A DNA stretch of 31,857 nucleotides from an uncultured Eubacterium sp. (GCA_937915825.1 CALGGT010000073.1:1-31857); one strand, 5' to 3'. Counted from the stretch's first letter, positions 17,141 through 25,793 are shown. Numbers and translations are program-made. The notes: generated by a model not told the origin, from the sequence alone.

Positions 17141-17553
17141 GCGTGGTAGAGGAACTGATCCGTGAGGAAAGCAACGGATCCATAAGTTTCGGCAACTATC
17201 TTCTGGATGTAAAGACCAAAAAAACAGATTTCCCTTACGATGGAGATCTATACAAGGTTAAAACGTTTAAAGAAATCACAAAATTGGAAAAGAACGGCCT
17301 GTTTGTTTATGAGTCGGTTCCCGGAAGTACCGTAACGAATTATAAGGACGATGGAACCACGATCCAATTTGATGTGGAAGCGGCTTCCGATCTGAGTTTT
17401 ACGTTGGAACTGGAACCTTCACAAGAGTATAAGGTTACGTTGGATCATAAAGAAATCGGCAAGATGAAAACAAATTTAGGTGGGAAGTTGAATGTCAGCA
17501 TTGAGCTGGAGGAAGGCAAGAAAGCAGAAATCCAGATTGAGAAGTGCGAATAG
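17137..17553 (+). CDS. Small conserved clostridial protein of unknown function (often annotated endosialidase-like)
   Basis: 138 residues, no signal peptide and no membrane segment, so probably cytosolic. I recognise the opening (VEELIREESNGSISFGNYLL) and the block YDGDLYKVKTFKEITKLEKNG from proteins in Lachnospiraceae and other Clostridia that databases label endosialidase-like; I know of no experimental support for that label. The second half is beta-rich and acidic (FTLELEPSQEYKVTLDHKEI ... IQIEKCE), suggesting a small beta-sandwich. The start lacks its own ribosome binding site and depends on the overlapping 12-codon leader. It sits between clpC and radA, with a terminator after it, so it looks monocistronic. 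Confidence 0.7.
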   Translation: MSVVEELIREESNGSISFGNYLLDVKTKKTDFPYDGDLYKVKTFKEITKLEKNGLFVYESVPGSTVTNYKDDGTTIQFDVEAASDLSFTLELEPSQEYKVTLDHKEIGKMKTNLGGKLNVSIELEEGKKAEIQIEKCE

Positions 17554-17601
17554 CCGGGAGAATGAAGGCGAAGCACACAATGATGAAAGTGCGACTTGTT
17601 T

Positions 17602-17637
17602 ATGGCGTCGGATCCTGAATCTGGCGCCATGTTTTTT
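17602..17637 (+). terminator. Intrinsic terminator after the small conserved gene
   Basis: ATGGCG (17602-17607) and CGCCAT (17625-17630) form the base of a stem with a partly paired interior, followed by G and six T. radA starts only 16 bases later, so radA may rely on read-through or a promoter inside the upstream gene. Confidence 0.65.
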
Positions 17638-17652
17638 AAGTGAGGAATGTGC

Positions 17653-19089
17653 ATGGCGAAGGATAAAAAAAAGACGATTTTTTATTGCAAAGAGTGTGGG
17701 ACGGAATTTAGTAAATGGCAAGGTCAATGCAATGGGTGTGGAGCGTGGAACAGTCTGGTGGAAGTGCCGGCTTCCGGTCCTCATAAATCCGGTTTAAAAG
17801 GCGTTCCGAAGGGAGCAGGTGGTATCCGTAGACCGGACATAGCCGGTTCCGGCTCCGGTAAAAGCAGGAAAGCGGTGAGGATCCGGGATGTAGAGGCTGC
17901 CGGTGAGGAACGTATCTCTTCGGGAATTTCGGAATTGGACCGGGTCTTAGGCGGCGGGATCGTACCCGGATCCCTGGTTCTGGTAGGAGGGGACCCCGGC
18001 ATCGGGAAATCCACCCTCTTGTTGCAAATGTGCCGAAGTTTGTCTTACGGGGAACCGGGAATTCTCTATGTATCCGGCGAGGAATCCCGGTCACAGATTA
18101 AATTGCGGGCGGATCGCCTGGGTCAATTTGGAGACCAGGCATATCTGATCTCGGAAACTTCTCTGGATCAGATTTTAGAAACCATAGGAGCGGAGAAACC
18201 GAAGATTCTGATCATTGATTCGATCCAAACGATTTACGATGAAGAGGTGTCGGCGGCGCCAGGGAGCATAACTCAGGTGAAAGAAGTGACGGCCACCCTG
18301 TTACGGGTCGCCAAAAGCGAGGATATTAGTATTTTCATCGTGGGGCATGTAACCAAGGAAGGGAATGTAGCCGGTCCCCGTATGTTAGAGCATATGGTGG
18401 ATACTGTTTTATATTTTGAAGGAGAAGGAAGTGCCGCCTATCGTGTGCTGCGGGCCGTTAAGAATCGATTTGGCTCCACCAACGAAATCGGCGTGTTCGA
18501 GATGAAACGTCAGGGGTTAAGGGAAGTGCCCAATCCGTCGGCGTATATGATGCAGGGGAAGCCGGTAGGAGAATCCGGATCGGTGGTAACCTGTACCATG
18601 GAAGGCAGTCGCTGTCTGCTTTTGGAAGTACAGGCGCTGCTGTGTAAAACCTATTTTAACTATCCCAGACGAACGGCAACCGGAACGGATTTTAACCGTT
18701 TAAATCTATTGATCGCCGTGGTAGAAAAGAGACTGGGCGTGCATTTGTCCGATTCCGACGCCTATATTAATGTGGCTGGCGGTATGCGGGTTACGGAGCC
18801 CGCTCTGGACTTAGCGTTGATCGCGGCGATTATTTCCAGTCAAACCGGGAAGACCATGGATGAAAAGACGGTCTTATTCGGTGAGGTAGGCCTGGTGGGG
18901 GAGGTTCGTGCGGTGACCTCAGCGCAAATGCGGGTCAAAGAGGCGATCCAGGCAGGGTATACCACCTGCATTCTTCCCTATACCAATCAGGTGGCGTTAG
19001 AGAAAGAAGAGGGGATACCGAACGGAAGCATTGAGTTGGTAGGAATCCGAAACATCCGGGAGTTAATGGGAAGAAAGGAATGGTCGTAG
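17653..19089 (+). CDS. radA: DNA repair protein RadA (Sms)
   Basis: A RecA-like branch-migration ATPase/helicase that helps process recombination intermediates. From the ATG at 17653 (GTGAGG six bases upstream; an in-frame ATG two codons earlier is too close to that site) it has 478 residues. A zinc finger is formed by Cys12, Cys15, Cys26 and Cys29 (CKEC ... CNGC). The Walker A loop GGDPGIGKST includes Lys119. The RadA-specific motif KNRFG is at 270-274, and the C-terminal Lon-protease-like domain runs from about 300. The length is standard. It lies downstream of clpC, as in the Firmicutes clpC-radA order, but the usual next gene disA is not present. Confidence 0.95.
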   Translation: MAKDKKKTIFYCKECGTEFSKWQGQCNGCGAWNSLVEVPASGPHKSGLKGVPKGAGGIRRPDIAGSGSGKSRKAVRIRDVEAAGEERISSGISELDRVLGGGIVPGSLVLVGGDPGIGKSTLLLQMCRSLSYGEPGILYVSGEESRSQIKLRADRLGQFGDQAYLISETSLDQILETIGAEKPKILIIDSIQTIYDEEVSAAPGSITQVKEVTATLLRVAKSEDISIFIVGHVTKEGNVAGPRMLEHMVDTVLYFEGEGSAAYRVLRAVKNRFGSTNEIGVFEMKRQGLREVPNPSAYMMQGKPVGESGSVVTCTMEGSRCLLLEVQALLCKTYFNYPRRTATGTDFNRLNLLIAVVEKRLGVHLSDSDAYINVAGGMRVTEPALDLALIAAIISSQTGKTMDEKTVLFGEVGLVGEVRAVTSAQMRVKEAIQAGYTTCILPYTNQVALEKEEGIPNGSIELVGIRNIRELMGRKEWS

Positions 19090-19541
19090 TGGAAATTCAA
19101 AGGCTATATAAGAAGGGAACAAAATGGGGCGTGGCAGGCGTTTGCATGGTCTCAGGTCTGCTTAAGATGATCCTTTCCAGACGTATGCTGGATCAGCTGG
19201 GGTATTATTTTCTGGCGATGGGACTCCTAATTCTGATCAGCCTCTTGATCGAAAAAATCAGCGGCGGGACCATGAACTATATTTGGTTTACGCTGATCAC
19301 CATGTTTTTGTTTATCGTAGGCGTGGAACTATCGGAGAGTGGATGGTTTGACGGGACGATCAAATATACGATCTGGGGGATTTTTCTGGTGGTGGACTGG
19401 ATTGTAAATTCGGTGCTGCTGCAGCACGATGAAATCCTGAAAAAAATCTTTATGGGATTGATCACAACGCTCTTAAACGTAGTAATTCTGGGAGTTGCCT
19501 TTTTTATTCCGGTTTTGATCCATGCATTTTTAGTGCCATAA
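19089..19541 (+). CDS. Four-helix integral membrane protein, unknown function
   Basis: Starting at GTG 19089, which shares its G with the radA stop (TAG), the protein has 150 residues; AAAGGA at 19074-19079 is nine bases before it. An ATG three codons upstream (19080) is also in frame but has no spacing from that site. After a basic N-terminus (IQRLYKKGTKW), hydrophobic segments lie at about 15-30, 38-55, 63-80, 95-112 and 125-147, so four or five membrane helices. It has no catalytic motif that I recognise and no known family. It is probably co-transcribed with radA. Function unknown. Confidence 0.65.
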   Translation: MEIQRLYKKGTKWGVAGVCMVSGLLKMILSRRMLDQLGYYFLAMGLLILISLLIEKISGGTMNYIWFTLITMFLFIVGVELSESGWFDGTIKYTIWGIFLVVDWIVNSVLLQHDEILKKIFMGLITTLLNVVILGVAFFIPVLIHAFLVP

Positions 19542-19554
19542 ATTTGCGGGAGAA

Positions 19555-19585
19555 AAATACATATCAAACATAACAAATACATATC
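19555..19585. repeat. Direct repeat AAATACATATC, twice, 20 bp apart
   Basis: Copies at 19555-19565 and 19575-19585, on the same face of the helix (two turns), just before the ribosome binding site of the next gene. It could be an operator or an mRNA element; the spacing is the only support. Confidence 0.4.
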
Positions 19586-19606
19586 TGACTTCAAGGAGGA
19601 ACCAAA

Positions 19607-20278
19607 ATGAAAGAAAGAAACATTGCAGTAGCGATCGTTCTGTCAATCGTAACCTGTGGGATCTATGGAATCTACTGGTTCATCGTGCAAACCGATGAGG
19701 CGAAGGAGCTGGCCGGTGACCAGGAAACGGCGTCTGGCGCGGTGGCGTTCTTATTAACGTTGGTAACCTGTGGGATCTATGGGTTCTATTGGGCGTATGT
19801 ACGTGGCCAGAATGTGAATGATATGTCGGGATCCCAAAACAACGAAATCATTTACCTGGTATTATCCATTATTGGTTTACAGATCGTTGTCTATGCGTTG
19901 ATGCAGAATGAAATCAATAAGGTCATTGCCGATGGAGGGGTTGCGACCGGTTCTTCCAATCATGATTTCTCCGCGGATATAAAGAAAACAGTGGAGAATG
20001 CGGGAGCTTCCGCAGAAAAAGCCGCGGATATTGTCAGTAACGCTGCTCAAGATGCCGTAACTCAGGTAACGGGAGTGGCAAGTAATGCGGCAAGTAAGGT
20101 TTCGGATGTAGCCAGTCATGTATCGGAATCTTTAGAGGAACGGGCGGAAGCCGGAAAAGAGGCTGCAGCTGCCAAGGCTCAGAAAGAGGCTGCCAAAGCC
20201 CAGGAAGAGGTCGCCAAGTTACAGGAGAAGATGGATGATTTTTCCATTGATGAATCGGTGGATGACCGGATCGATTAA
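19607..20278 (+). CDS. DUF4234-type membrane protein with amphipathic C-terminal helices
   Basis: 223 residues with an AAGGAGG site. The membrane part (1-110) contains an internal duplication: VTCGIYGIYWFI at about 15-26 and VTCGIYGFYWAYV at about 52-64, the hallmark of DUF4234-like proteins. A third hydrophobic segment is at about 83-101 (IIYLVLSIIGLQIVVYALM). Residues about 120-223 are rich in Ala, Glu and Lys, with repeats such as KAADIVSNAAQDAVTQVTGV and KAQKEAAKAQEEVAKLQEKM, predicting long amphipathic or coiled-coil helices on one membrane face. The role is unknown; the tail suggests membrane-surface binding or oligomerisation. It is followed after 30 bp by the ThDP enzyme gene. Confidence 0.75.
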   Translation: MKERNIAVAIVLSIVTCGIYGIYWFIVQTDEAKELAGDQETASGAVAFLLTLVTCGIYGFYWAYVRGQNVNDMSGSQNNEIIYLVLSIIGLQIVVYALMQNEINKVIADGGVATGSSNHDFSADIKKTVENAGASAEKAADIVSNAAQDAVTQVTGVASNAASKVSDVASHVSESLEERAEAGKEAAAAKAQKEAAKAQEEVAKLQEKMDDFSIDESVDDRID

Positions 20279-20308
20279 AGAAAAATAAGAGGAAAGCAGG
20301 ACGAATCT

Positions 20309-22144
20309 ATGAAAGTACGTTTAGCAGATTATGTTGCGGATTTTTTGGTGGAACATGGCGTAACGGATACGTTTTGTGTGGTAGGTGGAGGCGCCATGCA
20401 TTTAAACGATGCCATTGGACACAAAGAAGGGATGAAGGTAACCTATCATCATCATGAACAGGCATGTGCCATTGCGGCGGAGGCCTACGCCCGCCTGGAT
20501 AATCGGATCGGAGCCCTTCTGGTAACAACCGGACCGGGAGGAACCAACGCGTTAACCGGCGTGTTAGGCGGATGGCTGGATTCCATTCCCATGTTTGTGA
20601 TCAGTGGTCAGGTCCGCTATGATACCACAGCTCGTTATGCACTTAATGCCGCCGGGGCGAAGGTCCGCGCCATGGGAGATCAGGAGTATGATATTGTTAA
20701 ATCCGTAACCCCGATGACGAAATATGCGGTTATGATCGAGGATCCCGGAAAGATCCGATATGTAATGGAACGTGCGTGGCATCTGGCAAACACTGGAAGA
20801 CCGGGTCCTGTCTGGGTGGACATTCCTTTGAATTTCCAGGGATGTACCATTGAAACCGATGAGTTGGAGGGATATGATCCCACGGAAGATGACGCATTGC
20901 TTCCGCCTCCTGTTTCCGAGAAGACCATTGAAGCGGTATTTCAGAAGATCCAGGCGGCCAAACGCCCGGTATTTCACGCGGGATACGGAATTCGTCTTTC
21001 CGGCGCCTATCCGGAGTTCCGCGCGGTTATGGAGAAGTTAGGAATTCCTGTGGTTACGTACTGGAACGCGGTGGATCTGATCGAGGATGAGCATGGGTTG
21101 TATTGCGGTCGTGCCGGAAATATGGGGGACCGGGCTGGTAACTGGGCGATTCAGAATGCGGATCTGATCTTAGCAGTCGGAACCAGAATCTCCATTCGCC
21201 AGGTGGGATACAACTGGCAAACCTGGGCCAGAGAGGCGGAAGTTATTATGGTGGACGTGGACGAAGGGGAATTGAAGAAACCTACGTTACACGTGGAAAT
21301 GCCGGTGTGGGCCGATGCGAAGGATTTCTTAACCAAGCTGAAGGATCGGGTTATGCGAGAAGATGGAAGGATTTCAAATGCCGGAGAATGGTTGGCGACC
21401 ACACAAAAATGGAAGAAAGACTATCCGGTGGTCCGCCCGGATCAGATCCAGCAAAAAGAACCGGTAAATGTATATGCTTTTATCAAATACGTAAGTTCTC
21501 AATTGCCGGAAAACAGCCTGACAGCTGTATCAAACGGGGCTTGCTGCGTGGCGGGAAGTCAGGCGTATGTAATTCAAAAGGGAAGCCGTTTTGCCAATAA
21601 CAGCGCGGTGGCATCCATGGGATATGGACTGCCGGCGGCAATCGGAACCTGCATCGGAGGCGGTAGGAAGACCACGATCTGTCTGGAAGGAGACGGCTCT
21701 CTTATGATGAATTTACAGGAGCTTCAGACGGTACTTACCAACCATCTTCCCATTAAAATATTTTTGATCAACAACCAGGGGTATCACTCCATTCGGATCA
21801 CCCAGACGAATTTGTTCGGGGATCATACGAAGATCGGAATCGGACCGGAGTCCGGAGATCTGGAGTTTCCTTCCTATCAGAAGATTGCGGAGGCGTTTGG
21901 ATATCCCTATTACAGCGCAAAGACAAATGAAGAAATGAAAGAAGCGGTAGACAAAGCGTTGGCAACGAAGGGACCGGTATTTACCGAGATCTTTACGGAT
22001 ACGAAGCAGGTTTGGGAGCCAAAGAGCAGTACGAAGAAATTGGAAGACGGAACGTTGGTTAGTCCGCCGTTGGAAGATTTAGCACCGTTCCTTCCCCGGG
22101 AGGAATTGGAGAACATTATGATGATCCCTTTGATTGAGGGATGA
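20309..22144 (+). CDS. Thiamine-diphosphate enzyme, acetolactate synthase-like
   Basis: 611 residues with three typical ThDP domains. The N-terminal pyrimidine-binding domain has GVTDTFCVVGGGAMHL and the activating Glu50 in HHHEQACAIAAEAYAR. The central FAD/nucleotide-type domain spans about 195-340. The C-terminal pyrophosphate domain carries the cofactor motif GDG (461-463), ending in INNQGYHSI with Asn488-Asn489. The start has AGGAAAGCAGG upstream. No regulatory subunit (ilvN/ilvH) or branched-chain amino-acid genes are near, and the active-site neighbourhood (GGGAMHLNDA) resembles ThDP enzymes found in polysaccharide and sugar clusters. The substrate is therefore open: pyruvate carboligation is possible, but so is another 2-keto acid or sugar. 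Confidence 0.85.
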   Translation: MKVRLADYVADFLVEHGVTDTFCVVGGGAMHLNDAIGHKEGMKVTYHHHEQACAIAAEAYARLDNRIGALLVTTGPGGTNALTGVLGGWLDSIPMFVISGQVRYDTTARYALNAAGAKVRAMGDQEYDIVKSVTPMTKYAVMIEDPGKIRYVMERAWHLANTGRPGPVWVDIPLNFQGCTIETDELEGYDPTEDDALLPPPVSEKTIEAVFQKIQAAKRPVFHAGYGIRLSGAYPEFRAVMEKLGIPVVTYWNAVDLIEDEHGLYCGRAGNMGDRAGNWAIQNADLILAVGTRISIRQVGYNWQTWAREAEVIMVDVDEGELKKPTLHVEMPVWADAKDFLTKLKDRVMREDGRISNAGEWLATTQKWKKDYPVVRPDQIQQKEPVNVYAFIKYVSSQLPENSLTAVSNGACCVAGSQAYVIQKGSRFANNSAVASMGYGLPAAIGTCIGGGRKTTICLEGDGSLMMNLQELQTVLTNHLPIKIFLINNQGYHSIRITQTNLFGDHTKIGIGPESGDLEFPSYQKIAEAFGYPYYSAKTNEEMKEAVDKALATKGPVFTEIFTDTKQVWEPKSSTKKLEDGTLVSPPLEDLAPFLPREELENIMMIPLIEG

Positions 22145-22169
22145 TCGGAACATGTCAGGAGGTATTGGT

Positions 22170-24317
22170 ATGAAGAAAAGAAAATCCTGGATCAGCGTTT
22201 GGTTGATTCTCATGTTATGTCTTAGTTTGATCGGACAGGGAAATGTACCTCAGATGGTAAAAGCCGTCGGTGAGGGGGAATTAGCCATTGCATTTCCGAA
22301 AGATTGGGATGAGGATGGAAACCCCATCCCCTATGAGGCAGATGAGAATATCGGAGACTCGGATATCAGTCCGTTTACCAGTACGTTAGATGGTTTAGAG
22401 GCTTTTGGAACATATACGCTGTTTTTGGGAACCGCAAATGGTGAGAAAATTCCTGCAAGCGATGCAGAAGATATTATTTTCAAAGATCCGGAAGGAAATA
22501 TTCTGAAAGATCATATTCATCCTTCGTATTGCTATATTTATACGGAGGGGCATGCCGAGGAAAGCATCCCGGACGAAGGATTTTTTGATGTGAAGCTTGC
22601 GGGAGGAAAAGGTGAGTACACACTGGAATATCAGGGGAAGAAGGGGACGATTCAAGCGGATTCCCTTCCTTATCTTACGGTTGATACCGTTCAGGATGGG
22701 GAAAGGATTGCCCATGGAATGTACGAGGATCTGCGTTATACGTCGAATGAGGAAAATGAATTTTATGTATGTTTAAATCCTCCGGAAAGCTGTTTGTCTG
22801 CTGAATTTTCCGATTTGGAGGTTTATCAGAATGGAGAGGAAGCGGCCCAAAATTGCAAGGTGGAAAAAGTAGATGAATTTACTTATAAGCTTGTGATCGA
22901 TGGGAATGCCACAGCGGATTATGATGTACGCCCTCAATTGAAACTGGAATTTGAAAGCATCACCTATGATCAGAATTCATTGGAACCTTGGTTCTCTATT
23001 AAACCGAGTTATAAAGGGGTGGTGGTGGGAATGCCCGGATGGGATACGGATAGCAGATCTGTATTTAATACGGATCCGGATAGCTATGGGAAGAGCTTTG
23101 ATATGACGATCCATAGCGATTATTATATGGCCTTTGGATGGTCGGATGGATCCAGTGTCACGCCGGTTGAGATGAAAGATGTTACCATCAAAAAAGATGG
23201 AACGGTTGTTGATGGATCCGTCTATGAAACAGATAAAATGGATATCGACGCGTATGATGTAACGTATCAGATGACAAAGGGAACGTTTTTGCTCCGGTTT
23301 GAACAAACCGGGGAATATACCATTGAATATACCCGTGACGATGTGACATCCAGTTTTGTTATCCATGTGAATTATGATGATATTTCCCTGTTTTCTTCCG
23401 GGGATTTCAACGATGACACGTATTTGGGAAGAGCCGGAGATGATTTCCAGGCAAAGCCCGGAAAAACATACTACATTTACATTGCGGATACACTCCTTGC
23501 AAACGATCAATTGAAGAAAATCGTAATTTATGGAGACGATACCATCCCTATCTCCCAACAAATCTGGAATCAGGGAGATGAGAAACAAGTATTTTCATTC
23601 ACGATTCCGAAGAATACAGATCTTTCCGGTGCCGGTGGTATGGTAACGGTGGATGTTGTATGGAACGATTCCGATTCCGAAGAATATGTGGATGATCATC
23701 ATTTTTATTTCTATGATGCATCGCAAGAACCTGAGCCTACCGGAACACCGGCACCTGGAACTACACCTTCTTCGGATGGGGGATCGGCGCCCGGCGTGAC
23801 GCCGGCTCCCGATGCTACAGCACCTGCTGGTACAGGGACAGCCTCTGCAGATTCGGTTACATCTTCTGCGACGCCTTCCCCACAGGGAGGTAGTTCAGAA
23901 GAAGGAGATACCTTTACCGTACAGGGGTTTACCTATCAAAAATTATCCGACGGTAAAAATGTAAAGCTGATTGCCGGAAAGGATGCCAAGAAAATCGTGA
24001 TTCCCGATACAGTAACGTATAACGATAGAACTTACGGGGTAACGGAAATTGGCAACGGGGCATGTAAGAATTTAAAGAAATTAAAGACGGTTAAAATCGG
24101 GAAAAATATTACGACCATTGGCAGTAAAGCTTTCTTTGGTTCAAAGAAGTTAAAGAAGGTTGTGATCCAAACGAAGAAGTTGACCAAAGTAGGGAAGAAG
24201 GCATTTGGAAAAAATGGAAAGAAGCTTACCATTCAGTGCCCGAAGAAGAAATTAAAAGCCTACAAAAAGATACTTAAAAAGTCCAAGCTGCCGAAAAAAA
24301 CCAGGTTGAAGGCGTAA
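22170..24317 (+). CDS. Secreted Ig-like protein with C-terminal BspA-type leucine-rich repeats
   Basis: The ATG at 22170 follows AGGAGG by seven bases, so the 12 upstream codons in frame are not used; the protein has 715 residues. A signal peptide (KKRKSWISVWLILMLCLSLI) ends near 35. The acidic central part (about 40-535) is beta-rich without a family I recognise; it may contain several Ig-like units. A proline/threonine/serine linker lies at about 535-590 (EPTGTPAPGTTPSSDGG). The C-terminus (about 595-715) has LRR_5/BspA-like repeats (KKLKTVKIGKNITTIGSKAF, KKLKKVVIQTKKLTKVGKKA) and is extremely lysine-rich. It is likely surface-bound through charge rather than a sortase signal, since none is visible. 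The gene begins 25 bp after the preceding stop, so it may be co-transcribed with the ThDP gene. Confidence 0.75.
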   Translation: MKKRKSWISVWLILMLCLSLIGQGNVPQMVKAVGEGELAIAFPKDWDEDGNPIPYEADENIGDSDISPFTSTLDGLEAFGTYTLFLGTANGEKIPASDAEDIIFKDPEGNILKDHIHPSYCYIYTEGHAEESIPDEGFFDVKLAGGKGEYTLEYQGKKGTIQADSLPYLTVDTVQDGERIAHGMYEDLRYTSNEENEFYVCLNPPESCLSAEFSDLEVYQNGEEAAQNCKVEKVDEFTYKLVIDGNATADYDVRPQLKLEFESITYDQNSLEPWFSIKPSYKGVVVGMPGWDTDSRSVFNTDPDSYGKSFDMTIHSDYYMAFGWSDGSSVTPVEMKDVTIKKDGTVVDGSVYETDKMDIDAYDVTYQMTKGTFLLRFEQTGEYTIEYTRDDVTSSFVIHVNYDDISLFSSGDFNDDTYLGRAGDDFQAKPGKTYYIYIADTLLANDQLKKIVIYGDDTIPISQQIWNQGDEKQVFSFTIPKNTDLSGAGGMVTVDVVWNDSDSEEYVDDHHFYFYDASQEPEPTGTPAPGTTPSSDGGSAPGVTPAPDATAPAGTGTASADSVTSSATPSPQGGSSEEGDTFTVQGFTYQKLSDGKNVKLIAGKDAKKIVIPDTVTYNDRTYGVTEIGNGACKNLKKLKTVKIGKNITTIGSKAFFGSKKLKKVVIQTKKLTKVGKKAFGKNGKKLTIQCPKKKLKAYKKILKKSKLPKKTRLKA

Positions 24318-24397
24318 TCCTGATGTAATAAAAGAAGGGAAATATTTTGTTTTCCTGTAGAGCGGCCAGAGTCTGCAGATAGAAGGATTGGAGAAAT

Positions 24398-25564
24398 ATG
24401 ATTGAACATTTCATCGGCTTATTTATTAAAGATCATGACCAGATTAAGAATCCAAAAGTAAGGGAACAACACGGGATATTTGCCGGGGTTGTGGGGTTGA
24501 TCTGTAACCTATTGTTAACCACCTTTAAGATCATTACCGGTCTTGTAACCGGAACGATGTCGATTGTAGGAGATTCCATCAACAACTTATCGGACGCGGT
24601 TTCTTCCGTGATCACGTTGGTCGGTTTTAAACTGGCGGGGATGAAAGCGGATAAGAATCATCCCTACGGTCATGGGCGATTTGAATATTTGGCGGGTTTA
24701 TCCGTGTCGGTTGCTGTAATTGCCGTAGCCATTGAATTATTAAGGACATCCATTCAGACCATTCTTCATCCCAGTCGTATGAAGGTGGATATGGGTACGA
24801 TTATGATCCTGGTGGTTGCCATCCTGATCAAACTCTGGATGTCCTTCTTCTACTATCGGATCGCAGACAAAATTGATTCGGCAGCCATGCGGGCAGCGGC
24901 GTCGGACAGCCGTTCCGACTGTATCACGACAGGGGTGGCGTTGATCGCGGTTATTGTCAAGATCGTTTGGAATGTGAATATTGACGGCTATGCCGGAGCA
25001 ATCGTGGCCCTCTTTGTGATCAAGGCAGGTTTTGAAGCGATGTACGATACCGTTGTCCCCTTATTGGGGGCGGCTCCCAGCGATGAGGTGATTCAACGAA
25101 TAAAGAGCATGGCGGGACAATACGAAGAGATCCAGGGGGTTCACGATATAAGGATCCATGACTATGGCCCGGCTCGAACGATCGCGTCCATGCATGTGGA
25201 GATTCCGGCGGAGGTGGGTATGATCAAAGCCCATGAGATCGTAGATTCTTTGGAACGGGAAATCGAAGAGGAACAATTGGTGGGAGAGATTACCATTCAT
25301 GTAGATCCGGTTATCACCGATGATCCACAATTATTGGAAATGAAGCAATGGACCAAACAGTTGTTATATCGTATGGATCCGTTGATTCATATGCACGACT
25401 TTCGACTGATACACAAAAAAGATTCTTTAATGGTTTTGTTTGAGGTGGAAGTTCCATACGGATATTCCCGGTCCGATGAAACATTAAAGGAGGATATTCT
25501 GAAAGAGTATCACGCGGCTTATCCGGATTATAAGATTAAAATCGTTGCCGTAGATAAGGTATGA
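24398..25564 (+). CDS. Cation diffusion facilitator family transporter
   Basis: 388 residues; exports divalent metals (zinc, iron, manganese or similar) by proton antiport in the CDF family. The metal-site signatures are visible: D59-x6-D66 in GDSINNLSDA (helix 2), HPYGHGRFEY from residue 88, and D170-x3-D174 in SDSRSD (helix 5). About six membrane helices fall between 28 and 215. The cytosolic C-terminal domain at about 220-300 is the usual dimerisation fold (IQGVHDIRIHDYGP ... MHVEIP), with a further ~80 residues (about 300-388) typical of the longer clostridial forms. Metal specificity cannot be read with confidence. The start follows GGATTGGAG. It has an 80-bp spacer upstream with no clear promoter. 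Confidence 0.93.
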   Translation: MIEHFIGLFIKDHDQIKNPKVREQHGIFAGVVGLICNLLLTTFKIITGLVTGTMSIVGDSINNLSDAVSSVITLVGFKLAGMKADKNHPYGHGRFEYLAGLSVSVAVIAVAIELLRTSIQTILHPSRMKVDMGTIMILVVAILIKLWMSFFYYRIADKIDSAAMRAAASDSRSDCITTGVALIAVIVKIVWNVNIDGYAGAIVALFVIKAGFEAMYDTVVPLLGAAPSDEVIQRIKSMAGQYEEIQGVHDIRIHDYGPARTIASMHVEIPAEVGMIKAHEIVDSLEREIEEEQLVGEITIHVDPVITDDPQLLEMKQWTKQLLYRMDPLIHMHDFRLIHKKDSLMVLFEVEVPYGYSRSDETLKEDILKEYHAAYPDYKIKIVAVDKV

Positions 25565-25667
25565 GTGTATCGCGCAAATCTTTGTACCCCATCTATACCT
25601 TTCGAAGGTGAAATACCCGATGAATGATGAGAACACTTTGCGTAATGCGGGGGTGCTTTTTGATAGG

Positions 25668-25793
25668 AATTTGGAAGAAACGGTACTAAACATAGAAATT
25701 AGTTTTGAAGAAATGGAACAATACTTTTGAAATTCGGAAGAAATGGTACTATAATATGTTTATAGTTTTGAAGAAATGGAACAATACTGCTTT
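25668..25793 (+). repeat. 63-bp tandem duplication carrying four copies of a GGAAGAAATGG-type box
   Basis: Boxes start at 25670 (TTTGGAAGAAACGGTACTA), 25704 (TTTGAAGAAATGGAACAATA), 25733 (TTCGGAAGAAATGGTACTAT) and 25767 (TTTGAAGAAATGGAACAATA). Spacings 34, 29 and 34 mean that the pair is repeated with period 63. The third box lies in the spacer of the promoter at 25727-25755, so repressor binding there is likely. The rest of 25565-25667 holds a small ACCTT/AAGGT hairpin and no gene. Confidence 0.8.
25727..25755 (+). promoter_or_regulatory. Promoter of the AAA ATPase gene embedded in the repeats
   Basis: TTGAAA (25727-25732), a 17-bp spacer and a perfect TATAAT (25750-25755). The spacer is one of the repeated boxes and a second box follows the start site, a layout expected for an autoregulated or repressed gene. 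Confidence 0.7.

Noticed and set aside
17102..17553. In-frame extension or frameshift joining the 12-codon ORF to the 138-residue protein
   Set aside because: The ATGA overlap is normal translational coupling and the long protein is complete at its N-terminus by comparison with what I recall of homologues.
25620..25665. Intrinsic terminator after the CDF transporter
   Set aside because: CACTTT/GGGGTG before a T run relies on three G-U pairs; too weak to list as a feature.
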